This document shows, one piece after another, positions 1-11,430 of a stretch of 64,000 nt of DNA. The DNA comes from Capillidium heterosporum (Eukaryota > Entomophthoromycota > Entomophthoromycetes > Entomophthorales > Capillidiaceae), in contig WBMQ01000001.1 of assembly GCA_016630905.1 (NCBI GenBank), positions 682,001 to 746,000 on the forward strand, given 5' to 3'. Positions within the stretch are counted from its first letter, which is position 1. Each line of letters starts with the position of its first letter. The translations under genes were made by a program, and so were the position numbers. The notes under the pieces were generated by a model. It saw nothing but the letters and a program-made list of their open reading frames with translations, was not told where the DNA came from and made no database searches.

Positions 1-136
1 TGTAACACCAATATATTTTTACATACATTGTGCTTTCAACCTTCAAAGTAAGCTCCAACTCTCTCGAAATATAACTGTTTCGAATCATTCATTAAAAGCA
101 GAGTTTTAAAAATATTTTTAGCTTTATATGTTTAAA

Positions 137-1558
137 TTAATGATACGTGTATGTGTAAAATGAATGTTTTATTTTGATTAGTTGTGATTTTTGTTGTATG
201 GTTTGTAGCCTTTCCAAAGTCCCAGCTACATTTGGAGTGTAGAACACCATTTTGCGTCTGGCCTGCCGTAACTTTTCGGCTGATATAAGAGTTCCGGGTT
301 TCAACTGGTTTATCAAAAGCCGACAGTTTTCTTGGAAGGAGGTAGCTAGAGAAAAACTAGTTACTATCTGATGTGCGAAAATTAAAAGTAATTTCCAAAC
401 TTACCGGTCTCCAATTCAGCTTGGGTGGGTTCCTTGAGCTGCAGTCGGTGCCTCAAGTTTTGGAATTCAGTCAACTTGACCAGGAGTTCTCGATTGGCAT
501 CCAATAGTTGATCTACTCCCAGTTTCTTTTGGATGGACACATCTTCTTGAGGAACTTGAGCAGCGTTCTCAGGTTCCAATAGGGAGAGGTAATCAATCCC
601 TTCAGCCGCCAATAGATCCTTGTAGTAGGGTTCTTTTGCATCTAAGGACGAGAGATTATAGTCAGTAGGTATATAAAGGATGATTAGTACTTTGAAACTC
701 GATTTGAGTTGAAAGTTGATTCGGTATAGCGGCTTTGGAGCTGTCAAATTGAGGTAAGAAGCTACCGTAACCAGAGAGAGAGCTGGGTGTCGCTGTGACT
801 TTAACATAGATTAATTTAAAATAAAATGATCGTTTAAATTACCAGTTGCTAACCTTTCGGTGCTAGTACTAGGAATGTGTTTGATTGCATTCAAATCTTG
901 ATCTAGATTCCCTAATAAAGTGCTGGGATCGTTCGATGAAGGTACCAACAAAGTTCTTTGATAAGGGTCAGCTAAATTTGAAATTCAGTATACAATGTAA
1001 ATTTTATGGAACCTACTTAAATCGTTGATATTGATAGCGATATTAAATTGATTTGAAAATAGACATTTCCCGTCAACCTCATAGAACAAACTAAATGCCT
1101 CCTCTAACTACAACCTATTTTTCAGCATATATGAATTTTAAAGACATTACCTTGGTGGTTTCAATATTGGGAAAACTTTTGTAAAGCTTCAACAGATTTA
1201 TCTTCAAGTTCTTAACTGGTTTGGATAGACAGGCTTTAGCTGTACTCAATTTGGTCAAAAACTCATCAAAGGATTCCTAAATCGTTAATTAGCGAGGCTT
1301 GAATTTATATATAATTACTATGAAATTTTGCGAAGAGTAATATGAATACTGATTGATAAAGGTGTACAGATGATCAGGTTGGTCAAGTTTGATTAATATA
1401 TTTACAAGGTGTTTAAAAGTTTTCAAGCTAGATAGAAATTTTAGAATTGCAAAATAATTCTTAAATTACCTAGTCACTATGTAAACTAACTTATAAACAT
1501 CACTGGCATCTTCCTTCACAAACTCCCCTGTCAACTTCGAGTCCAAAACTACAGACAT
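137..1558 (-). CDS. Unrecognised 8-exon gene, C-terminal helical region
   Basis: I rebuilt this gene from eight exons joined by seven short GT-AG introns with consistent phases. It starts at ATG 1558 (MSVVLDSKLTGEF) and ends at a TAA at 137. The product is roughly 320 residues. The N-terminal half is helical and hydrophobic (LKTFKHLVNILIKLDQPDHL), followed by a Ser/Pro/Thr-rich linker (about 1 kb to 0.7 kb on the plus strand). The C-terminal half looks like a coiled coil (LDANRELLVKLTEFQNLRHR). It diverges from KAE1 with about 147 bp between start codons, so a shared promoter is likely. The layout of a leucine-rich 'LxxNxxLxxKLxxLQ' helix near the C-terminus recalls subunits of nuclear complexes, but I do not recognise the family and assign no function. 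Exon joints are inferred, so small errors are possible. Confidence 0.6.
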
Positions 1559-1705
1559 CTTTGACACTTGAATTGAAGAGTAGTTTTCTCAAAATTTGTA
1601 AAATAGGCTTATGACGAAAATAATTTAAGATGGGTTCTAAAAACAGAGTTGAGAATTTTACACCTTGCAAGCTGAACTTTTTAAAGACGAACATAGATAA
1701 GTTAC

Positions 1706-3018
1706 ATGGAGATGGAGAGCAGAAAGAAGTTGATAGGTCTAGGGTTGGAAGGGTCAGCCAACAAGTTAGGTATAGGTATAATGGAACATATATTGGACGT
1801 AGCGACAAATGAGGTTATACAGACACGAGTGTTAAGTAACGTAAGGAGGACTTACAACGCACCAACTGGTCAAGGTTTCTTACCTAAAGACACGGCAAAG
1901 CATCACCGAAGTCACATTTTAGAATTAATTCAGAAAAGTTTGGATGAAGCCAGCTTAAATAAAAACGACATTGACGTTATCTGCTATACCAAAGGTAAAC
2001 TTCCTTTTTACATTACATTTAGTTGTTTTCATAGGGCCAGGTATGGGACCACCTTTAACTTCAGTGGCTGTAGTAGCTAGAACTCTATCCCAGCTTTGGA
2101 ATTTGCCAATTGTAGGTGTTAATCACTGTATTGGACGTAATTTTTCATTTTAAATCAAATTTTAAATTTAATAGACGTGGAGATGGGTAGAGATATAACC
2201 GGTGCAACCAATCCAATCATACTGTACGTCAGTGGTGGCAATACTCAAGTTATAGCATATGCCAACCAAAGGTACCTTTTCAAGCTTTCCAAGGTTAACC
2301 AACCCAAATAGATATCAAATATTTGGCGAAACTTTAGATATAGCTATAGGTAACTGCTTAGATAGATTTGCAAGGGCGGTAAGGTTACCCAATGACCCGA
2401 GCCCTGGATATAACATTGAACTGGCGGCACGCAAGTATACAAATTTTAAAATTATGCAAATTAATATTTTGTATTGTTAGTGGAAAGATATTTGTAGATT
2501 TACCTTACACCGTTAAAGGTATGGATATTAGTTTCAGTGGGATTCTTTCCTACATAGAGACGATTGGAGTAGAGAAACTTAACAACGGTGAAGTGACGGT
2601 TGAGGATTTGTGCTACTCCTTGCAAGAGACGTTGTTCGCCATGTTGGTAGAAATTACCGAGAGAGCCATGGCCCATGTCGGTAGTTCGGAGGTCTTGATT
2701 GTAGGTGGGGTAGGTTGTAACTTACGACTTCAGGAAATGATTGCACTGATGTCTGAACAGCGCGGTGCCAAAGTCTTTGCTACCGATGAAAGGTACTTTT
2801 ATGATTTTGAGGTCTTGAGCTAACAACACTCTAGATTCTGTATAGATAATGGTATTATGATTGCCCATGCTGGTCTTTTAGCTTTTAAGGATGGTCACAG
2901 CCTACCTTTGAAAGACACCACTTGTACACAGAGGTAGACATTTTCTTTTTAATATAAGCTTATGGTTTATGCTAGATATCGTACTGATGCTGTCCATGTT
3001 AGCTGGAGAAACGATTAA
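1706..3018 (+). CDS. KAE1: KEOPS tRNA N6-threonylcarbamoyladenosine protein Kae1/OSGEP
   Basis: Kae1 is the catalytic subunit of the KEOPS complex, which places threonylcarbamoyl on A37 of ANN-decoding tRNAs. Seven exons (1706-1994, 2035-2136, 2175-2271, 2312-2434, 2481-2792, 2835-2933, 2976-3018) give exactly 355 codons with the stop. Family motifs appear in order: [14 protein letters not shown] at the N-terminus, the metal-binding [14 protein letters not shown], the NHCIGHVEMGR segment built across a splice junction, [39 protein letters not shown] and the C-terminal metal/nucleotide segment [12 protein letters not shown]. The length of 354 aa is close to the human protein. The start could be ATG 1706 or 1712; no reading-frame correction is needed. 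An AT-rich spacer follows the stop. Confidence 0.95.
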
Positions 3019-3640
3019 GGAGTAGGATGAAAAATCAAATTTCCTATTACTTTGATTTTTATCGCAAAAAGTAAAGTTAGGAGTATGATTTAGTTTGTAT
3101 TTTTATAGACATTGCCTTTAGTAGCTATTTTTGTATCCTAAGTTTATTACAGATATTTTAAGTTGACATTTATACACATTTCAAATTGGGCAAAGTCAAT
3201 CAGAATTTTTTGTTATGGTCAAATATATATAAATGCTCTTTATATGTGATATACTAAATTTGATATTTTATGAACTAAAGTGGTGGTTTCCAACTTTTGA
3301 CACATAGTGTTTGAAAGTGTCCATAAAAAACTCTCACCGACAGAGATTAACCAGGAGGCGGTGGTAATCAGTATTCCACAAAAACTAAATCTCAGTGATT
3401 TGGCAATTTTATATTCAAATGCCCATTAAACTTCAATACATTTAAAAGATGCATTTACCTTTTAATAGGATTTAGTATATTTAAATTATATGTGTATAAT
3501 ACACTGTTTATATACAACCTTAAACTGTAGCATATTATTTGTAGAAATGAAATCAATGATCGATACATCATAAAGAACATACTATCATAACAGTATAGCA
3601 CTACCTAATACTCTGACCAATTATCAATTTAAGCAAACAT
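3019..3640. other. AT-rich intergenic spacer
   Basis: I see no ORF, RNA gene or repeat. It lies downstream of KAE1 and downstream of the exon chain on the opposite strand. Confidence 0.6.
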
Positions 3641-4840
3641 CTATAACTCTAGATTGCCTTTGTATCCTTTCTTTGAAACGTATATCGGTAAAGTACATCC
3701 TTCAGCTTGAAGAGTCCATCGATTAAGCCTCAAATTGCCAAGGAACCACCACACATACAGAAACCGCCAGTACAAACCAAACACCACCTATTTAAATCAA
3801 ATGGTAGACTTCTGCTTGCTTTGAAACCCAATTTTACACTAGCTATAAGACTATAGATTTAAATGTGAGCTAGGAGAGAAAGTTTTATAACTTACATTGG
3901 TTAAAGTACGTCTACGTCACAAATTAAATCCAAATGCTGTCTATCTGGTAGATGTATACTGCCCTTGATCAATAGCCATAATTTAGGGACATCAGTCCCT
4001 CCATCTTTTAAAGCGTAGGTTGTACACGACATATACCTTTAAAAAATTAAGTGTAATCCTCAAAAATTCAAGTAGTGGTAGCAACATTTAGTTGAAGGCC
4101 TAATAGGTCTATATAAAAGATCGTGCGGTTTAAAGTGATATCCTACCCAACATGGCGCTGCTAATAAAAGTTAGACCCAACCGGCAAATCTAAATTGATG
4201 AGGAGTTTTCCAAAGTATAAAATCAAACTACCAATTACGCTACAGGTCACGTTCCTCAAATAATTACTAAAAATAGAAGTTGCAATCCAAGCTCGGGATT
4301 TCGAACTATAATCGTATTACAAATGAAATAGTTTATTTCTAGAAACGAATAGCTTGATGGATTTGTAAAATTATGGTAGTATCGGTTCAAGCCCATGTCG
4401 GTAGTTTAGCAAATTTCTAAAAGGGAATACTAATATTTAGTTAAGTTCCTACAAGTGCAACGAAGACAACAGCCGGTTGGTTGGTGGCACTACCCATCTC
4501 CAAATGGCAATTTAAATTCTGGTACGAGATGGATGTATGACCAAAGCCAATGGAAATTTTCTAAAGTGTGGTGATCTATTACGATCAAATCACAACAGCT
4601 TAGCATAGGATCATTAGGCAAGCTAATTAATTATACAGATTAACGAACGGTTTAGCACCAATCATTTACTGGAAATTCCACAACAATTAGTGTCTGACCA
4701 ATAATATGGAAATTTAAATTAGGCCGAAATATATTAAGAATCACTAGGTCCTTACATAGCGAAATAGTATAAGTTATGAGCGAAAAAGCGATGGATAAAG
4801 TAGTTGGCAGCACAAAAGTTTTAGGTGTAAAGTTTGCCAT
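3641..4840 (-). pseudogene. Exon chain of an unrecognised protein, probably decayed or frameshifted
   Basis: Several stretches on the minus strand read as coding exons with plausible intron ends. A hydrophobic first exon from ATG 4840 (MANFTPKTFVLPTTLSIAF, possibly a signal or anchor) is followed by a segment with LPNDPMLSCCDLIVIDHH, then NYRHGLEPILP, NPSSYSFLEINYFICN, FDFILWKTPHQFRFAGW, DVPKLWLLIKGSIHLPD and a Cys-rich tail near 3.75 kb. Two links do not close with an intron: at CCA TAA T and at GAC TGA T the next open segment is in the +1 frame. Either the gene is decaying, or it uses the same +1 shifts suspected in RPB2, BCS1 and ADA3. I do not recognise the family. It diverges from the gene starting at 5031, with a 190-bp promoter region between them. 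Confidence 0.35.
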
Positions 4841-5030
4841 TTCCCTTTACAAGTTTATCAACTTCTTACCTTTACTAACTTTCCACTTCAAACTGTTTAC
4901 CCTACCTGCTATCGTCTGTAAAATATCTACCTTCACCTAATATATAAACTTCAAAAAGTATACATACATCCAACTAATCACTAACTCAACTAATACCTAT
5001 ACCACCTAATTTTAATTTTAAATATTAATA

Positions 5031-7010
5031 ATGGACCGCAACCCTAGAATGTATCATCCCTACCTAACCAGTGAAAAGTGCAACACCTTTTTAATCAAGT
5101 ACCAGATTAAACTTTCCCCCCACAGCGTTCAGCTCATTAACACCTTCCTCAACAAACTGGTGTACCATATAGTGCAGTTTGAAGGTCAAAAGTTGGAGCT
5201 TACCGTAAAGTACTTGGAGATGAAGTTGGCCCAGCTTTCCAGCTTCGACGGTAACATACGGACTTTAATAAAGATCTCACTACCCAAAGTTTCACGACCT
5301 AAAGTCAACGACTTGAACTCAGGGCAAAGGATCACCAAAACTTTCTCCATCTTCAACTTGTTCAAGCAGACCAAGGCCAACAATGAGGAGCAAAGTAGCC
5401 AGCTCAATGTCGACGATAACTTCTTGACCTTTACCAAGGAGCAGCTGCAAGTGTTGCTACCCAACTACATCATGTTTTATTGCGACACCAGCAATTACTA
5501 CCAGAGCCTCAGCTCTAGCCAAACCATAAAGGGTCTACTGCGAAGTTTGAACTTGAACGAACCTAAAGATACCGCCCCCTTCAAGTTTTTGGGTACTTTC
5601 ATAGGTAATATAAGTCGTAATATATTGGTCGAGACTTTCAAGAACTCAGATAAGCATGGTTTTGATGGTTTAGTCGTCGAAGTAAGCGAAGATATTGTCA
5701 ATTTCGTCTTGGAAGAACTTCCCATCAAAGTTGATAAGCCGTTGAAATGGCAATCCAAGGTAAACTATAGTTTTTTTGCTTTAGTCAAAATTAATGTACC
5801 TCCTATCTTCAACCTCAGTTTAAATAAGATTGATCTCTACCACCGACTAACTTTTTTGTTAAATTTTTAGGCAGACGAAGCCGACCAAAGTTTCCAATCT
5901 TCCTCAACAAGTACCGGAAAGGAGTCACTAGATATCACTTTAGACACTACAAACGACAATATGTTCAAACCTAGCTACCTCTCCAAGACCAGTGCCATGG
6001 ACCAGCTTACCAAACTGCAGTCCCCCTTTGGCCTCACCAACTCGGCCCTACTCTTGATAAACCAGTTTCTCGATCTTATCATTTTGTCACTAGCTAGCAA
6101 ACTGAGCTTTGGTACTAAACTGACGTCGGCCAACATCGACGCAGCGCTCAATTTAACTCTCAAATCTTCACAACTGTTGACCAACTTGTACGCCCAACTC
6201 AACCGTTCGTTCAAAGCTTTCAAGGTAACACCAGTACGCCCTTTAATCAGCGACTTGCAATCCAAAGCCCAATTGACCAATCTTAACCTCACCAACATGC
6301 AACACCAATTCAGACTAATAGTCATGTATTTCGACCCCAACTCGGATAACTACCAGAATCGTAAGATCTCCAACTTCTTCAAGGAGATCAACCCCTCGCT
6401 CGACTTGGAAACTTCACGATACTTAGCTGCCACCATCCACTTTTTAGGTCGACTCTTACTTACCTTTGCGACACAACACCTCAAGTTGACCAATCGTAAA
6501 ACCAAAGTCAATTGCCAGATTTTGTCGACACGGACTTTGGTACCCATGTTGCTGGAGTTATTAGTCTATAATAGCAATCTAGTCGACAAGCTACATCTCA
6601 ACAACTTTACCCACAAGGACCCTGAATTTGCCACGTTGACTCAACTGTACCCACCTAATCTCGACGACGTTCAAGAAAATAACGAAGATGACGTGGAGGT
6701 CGACCAATTGAGTCTAAGTTACTCGTTGAGTCCAGAAACTTCTAGGGACTCCAGTTTCTCTGCTTCTAACGAGGTCAACAATCCCTACCGAACCAAGACG
6801 GAGCCTGCCAAATCGATGTACCAAGTATATGCCTGTAAGGCGAGTATACGAAGTTTCACTACTCTATCAGCTCAACCACGATGCTCCGGTGAAGATCGAT
6901 TCAATTTGAAGGGCAAGGGTAAGATCTTGGAAATTGATGAGTTCGATCGACTGGTGGAAAGTAATACAACTATGAAGTTGAGCTTGACACCATCCTACCT
7001 GGAACATTAG
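5031..7010 (+). CDS. Unrecognised protein with a duplicated helical module
   Basis: Two exons (5031-5759 and 5871-7010) joined in phase 0 across a 111-nt intron encode 622 aa. The protein contains the same module twice. The first copy starts near residue 28 with LSPHSVQLINTFLNKLVYHI and the second, early in exon 2, with FGLTNSALLLINQFLDLIIL. Each is followed by a stretch of about 130-190 residues and then a second helix pair, PFKFLGTFIGNISRNILVET in copy 1 and SRYLAATIHFLGRLLLTFAT in copy 2. The helix-short-helix pattern is compatible with paired histone-fold-like modules, but no signature confirms that. An acidic patch (around 6690) and a Ser-rich stretch follow. No signal peptide or membrane segment is apparent. 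Function is unknown. Confidence 0.85.
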
Positions 7011-8822
7011 GAAAAGAAATTTTTCTTGAGGAGTAGACGAGCTTTTAAGGGCACCTTTTGTAAAGCTGTGCTTTGAAATTTTGCTGAACTTTCCTCTCTT
7101 TAAACTTTTCTTTTTTACTTCATCCCTCAACCATTAGAAAGTTAACCCCATTCCGTCTCGTTTCATCCCGTTTTTTACTATTTCATATTAACCATTTTAC
7201 TCAATGTAACTGTAAGACTTTGTTTGTGTAATGTTGTGCTGTGTCTTGTCGATGTATCAGACCTTCATTTTGGCTGTAAATCTCCTGTTGGTGATCTTTA
7301 AGTTCCAGGCCGAACTTTTGATACTTTAACTATGGAAAAAGCCAAAATAAATGGAATTCACATTGGTAACTTTAAATTATATAAACCTTTTCTTCTATTA
7401 TTTGATGAGGATGGTTTAATTAGACTTGACATAATCTTTCTATAGTTCAATATTCATGTTTTTGTGTTAAACCTATAATAAACTCTTTACATTAGTAGCA
7501 CTTGCCATATCGATGAATGCTCAGTTAGTTGAAGGGTTTCAATGCAACCATTTAGGTCAATAATAGATGCTGATGGATGCAAGTCTATTAAATTTTAGAC
7601 ATGGAGCTAAATATCCAAAGCTGTGTAGTGTTCTGAAACATTGGTTTTAATCAACTTTATCTGATTTAAACCTTATATGATTAGCTATTATATACCATTG
7701 CTTATTTTCTATTACCAAGAATTGATATTTACTGAAGTTGACTCAACAGCCGACTTTAGTTCATCCCTTTGAAGGGTTAAAATTTATATAAAAGTACACT
7801 CGGTAAATCAAGCTGAGATCGTCAATAAAGCACAGCTATGGGATGACCTGTACAATCTTCAAGGATACTACGATTAATATGCTAAAGTGGTATATTGATT
7901 GTCATCATCAAGAAAACCACATCTGATTTAATATTACAGATATACTAAGAATCATCCTTCGGAACTATGTTCCAACACATATTGAACTACCATTGACTGT
8001 CTCTGGCTTCAGCTATTCTACCTTGGTATTGATATATAACCGACAATACTGTTACTTTAGGGGATACCCAAGCTAGTTTCAATCTGAATAGTTAGTGAAA
8101 AAGTGGATTCAATGTTACTCTTTCTAAAATTACCTTCATTATTCCAATATGAAAGGATATACTACATCCAAAAACAACATTAGTCCATGCGACTAGCAGC
8201 ATATACCACACAAATAACTTTCCACCTTTCATCAGTATAAAAAAGTTTAACCTCTACCAATTTTTCAACTAAGATCGATGACAACTATAGTGCTTTCTTA
8301 CCTCTTTAAAAGCACAAAGATATCTACTACATTGTTAAAGTAGAATACTCCTGCCTGATACATCCCTACTCCACCTCATATATTTAGGATTAGCCTTTTA
8401 TAAGTTGGAAGAAATATTTTAGATCCAAACTTGAAAACCTCCTTGTTGGCTAACTTATTTGGGCCTAGATTAAAACTTACAACTTTGTGTTCAAGGCTAA
8501 ATTACGGAGTTCTACCAGAAATTTAGCTGGTGTACAAAGATTTGTGGATGGAAAGATGATGTTTGTGGCAGTTAGGGCTGGTGGCTTTGAAGGCGTAGCT
8601 TACTAAAATGTACCTTTAAGTTGCGCTAGGTAGTAACCTAGTTGGGGAGGTGGCAACCGATAAACTTTACTAAAGTTTACCCTATGAAACTTGACATAGA
8701 AATCAAAAACACAGGATAGTGCTAAAACTTTAATAATAAACATACACCAATAACTCACGTAGTACACTTTATTTTAAATACAAAAAAGGCATGTTTATTA
8801 GTTATATAGTATAGTACAATAA
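7011..8822. other. Long AT-rich intergenic region
   Basis: About 1.8 kb between the convergent ends of the 5031 gene and the kinase. No convincing exon, tRNA or repeat was found. Confidence 0.6.
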
Positions 8823-9821
8823 TTAATTTGTCTCTAAAAACTTTAAAATTTGATCACAGTTCCATCTTTGGCTAGCGTCAGGACTCAGCAACTTGAACAG
8901 CAACGAACGTTGACTTTTAGTTAGGTTACAACTTTTGAAAGCTCGACTCTCGAAATCCCTAACTAACGTCTGCTTCAAGTTGATGAAGAGGTAGTGACGG
9001 TAGTTGGGATCGCTAGGTTTAGCTAGATACCAGGGGAAGAACCCTGTACATAACAAAAAGTAGACGACACCTAAAGCCCAAGTATCGGAAGCGAAGCTGT
9101 AGATCTTATGTTGGAGAACTTCAGGGGCCAAATAGGGCTCCGAACCTACTAGATAGCTGCCAACTTTAGTAATTTCAGTGTCTTCGGTGTGGAAACTTGA
9201 GCAGCCGAATCCAGAAATCTTAACCTTCTTGTTGACGAGGTAGATGTTATCTAATTTAAGGTCCTTGTGGACGACGTTGTGCTTGTGTAAAAAGTTGAGA
9301 CCTGACGTTATCTGGGTCATGTAGTCGCTGATCTGGCTGTAAGTTAGTTTGGAGTACTTTATAATATCGATGAAGTCTTTAGAGGTGTAGTCGGTGACCA
9401 TAAAGGTGCTCTCCTTTTCGAACACTAGCTCCTTGTAAGCTAGGATGTTGGGATGGTTGAGCCCCGAGACGTAGACTTCCATTATAAATTGAGCAGGATC
9501 GTCGTTCTGCAACTTGCGTAGCTGGTACAGACCAAAGTTCATCTGGTCTTCGATGAGCTGACCTTTGGCCAGCCTTATGTTCAACTTCTTGTACTTATAG
9601 GCGATGGGGATGGAGTTGTCGATGGTAGCTACTACCTTCCTTACAAAGACCGGGTTCAGGTCCTTAAGCTGTTTCTCCTTCTTGGAAGGCAGTCTTGTCC
9701 GAGTAGGCCCAGCGTATATGAAGTTGGCATCGTTGTTGATAATTGGTTCTACTGATCGTAGTATAAGTAGGTCGGCAGGGTAGGCTAAATCCATAGTTGT
9801 TGGGATGAAAGTGAAAATCAA
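8823..9821 (-). CDS. HAL5/NPR-type protein kinase-like protein, probable pseudokinase
   Basis: This single-exon gene encodes 332 aa; an internal ATG at 9794 is an alternative start. The fold is a Ser/Thr kinase of the fungal HAL4/HAL5/NPR group. The VAIK-like lysine lies in IAYKYKK, the helix-C Glu in FIMEVYVSGLNHPNIL, the catalytic loop is VVHKDLKLDN (HKD instead of HRD), and the late motifs are VGSEPYLAPEVL, DTWALGVVYF and PWYLAKPSDPNYRHYL, the last typical of this group. Two features argue against normal catalysis. The DFG motif reads GFG (KISGFGCSS), so the Mg-binding Asp is lost, and no glycine-rich loop is visible before the VAIK lysine. Members of this group regulate plasma-membrane transporters in yeast. 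The regulatory N-terminal extension of HAL5 is absent. A non-catalytic regulatory role is my inference. Confidence 0.85.
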   Translation of the reverse strand: MIFTFIPTTMDLAYPADLLILRSVEPIINNDANFIYAGPTRTRLPSKKEKQLKDLNPVFVRKVVATIDNSIPIAYKYKKLNIRLAKGQLIEDQMNFGLYQLRKLQNDDPAQFIMEVYVSGLNHPNILAYKELVFEKESTFMVTDYTSKDFIDIIKYSKLTYSQISDYMTQITSGLNFLHKHNVVHKDLKLDNIYLVNKKVKISGFGCSSFHTEDTEITKVGSYLVGSEPYLAPEVLQHKIYSFASDTWALGVVYFLLCTGFFPWYLAKPSDPNYRHYLFINLKQTLVRDFESRAFKSCNLTKSQRSLLFKLLSPDASQRWNCDQILKFLETN

Positions 9822-11237
9822 GCTGAGTTTCTTATTTATACAGTTTCAATCTGGCTTTCATACAATTCATTCTTACAATTACCAAGTCATGATAAATTTT
9901 ACCAACTTTGGTAATGGAATTGGTAGAAGTTACTGCCCAAAGTACAAGCCATTGGTTCAAATTCTCACGATCAACTAAAATTATCTAATTTGGGTAGTTG
10001 ATAGGCAAATTAAATCCACTTCAAAAGTGTGATGCCTAGAAGCAGGTTAAAAAGAACAAGTAAGTCCCCTACTAAATTAGAAGGGAGATTTCCAATAAAA
10101 AGTCTAGTAGTTTATTGTCGGTTCCTAATTAACTTGGCAAGAGCCATACAACTCCGTTACAGAACCAATGTCCTTGTTCTTTAGCTGGAAGCTAAGAATA
10201 GGATGTGGGGCATGAACATTTCTTTAAAAAGTATATGATACCTTATAACTGGGTGCGGAAGTTTTGGCTTGAGCTTGCCTTTTCCTCTGGTTTTGTTACT
10301 AGCAATTGAGCTTTTTTCTAAATCAATACTCAGCACTGCAAAATTGCAGAACATTTCTACGACTTTATAAGCTGAGGGGTCATCTGCACAATATTATCTA
10401 ATTTTGGCGATCTAGTTGCCACATCTTATTAGTTTTTCAGAAACCTGATGAATTATATCTTTCAAAGGATACACACCTCCATAGTGCTAAAAAATATAGG
10501 CTACAGATGAAATGTAAACTTGAAGGTAAGTGGTATGGAAACTGCATATTTGCATTTGAACTTTTTCAGTAGTATTGGATAGGGATATCTGACTGTAGCT
10601 TATGCCCCTTCAAATATATTTGAAAGGTTGGCTGAAAAGTAGGGATCATAGCAATATATTAGTCTATTGATAATTTCCATATAGAAATAGGAGAAGCGAT
10701 AGATCGTCCTTAGAATATATAGCATATACAAATCACGCTTTATTTCCAATATATCTGCTCTTTCTTTTTATCCAGATATAATTCATAATCCCGATAAGTA
10801 GACATCAAGGGATAAATATTGCTTTTTGGAGACATAGTCAGTACCGAATCATTTCAGATGTTTAATACACCAAAACTTGCTATATTGCAAATGTTTATAT
10901 GTACTATATTAAGATATTCAAGGACGACCCTTTGATAAAGTTTGTACATATTCAAACTTATCATAGATACCTACAAGTATACAGAATTAAAATACTCATA
11001 AAAAGGATATCAAAGATAAATATTCATCTTTCACTATTAAGATAAAATAAAGTTATAATAATTGTATGTATTATAGTAAAGTATAACTCAAAGTTGCAGT
11101 TGTTTCTGTAGAAAAAGGTACAATTGCAGGCTAATAAAAGAATTGATGGTAAGTTCTAAAGTTAAAATAGCTCACTACGACGGTAAACACAACAACAGAA
11201 AAGTCCAAAAAGATGTCCAGACAGTTTGTAACAAAAA
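9822..11237. other. AT-rich intergenic region
   Basis: It holds the promoter side of the kinase-like gene and the 3' flank of tRNA-Ser. I found no coding exons or repeats. Confidence 0.6.
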
Positions 11238-11319
11238 CGACACCCACAGGATTCGAACCTGCGCTCCCAAAGGGAAAAGCCTTAGCAGGGCTCCGCGTTA
11301 ACCACTCCGCCAAGGTGCC
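11238..11319 (-). tRNA. tRNA-Ser(GCT)
   Basis: An 82-nt type II tRNA folds on the minus strand. The acceptor stem GGCACCT pairs with GGGTGTC, with discriminator G. The anticodon stem GAGCC/GGCTT encloses loop CTGCTAA, giving anticodon GCT. The long variable arm (CCC..GGG) is that of a serine tRNA. The T arm is GCAGG-TTCGAAT-CCTGT. No intron and no encoded CCA are present. The short ORF over this locus is an artefact of the tRNA sequence. Confidence 0.95.
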
Positions 11320-11430
11320 CAATTTCATGTCAAGAATATTAAAAAGCCTAGATAACTAGCTAATACTTGTAAAATGGGTTGCCTACAAAATTTTTACTTT
11401 ACTGAAAGTTTCAAAGTTCTTTTCTAAGAG

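Noticed and set aside
1630-1812. ORF overlapping the 5' end of KAE1
   Set aside because: It is out of frame with the [11 protein letters not shown] start of KAE1 and is not supported by anything else.
11131-11328. 65-aa ORF on the minus strand
   Set aside because: It is a translation through the tRNA-Ser gene; the GSAGSNPVGVV-type peptide is a known artefact.
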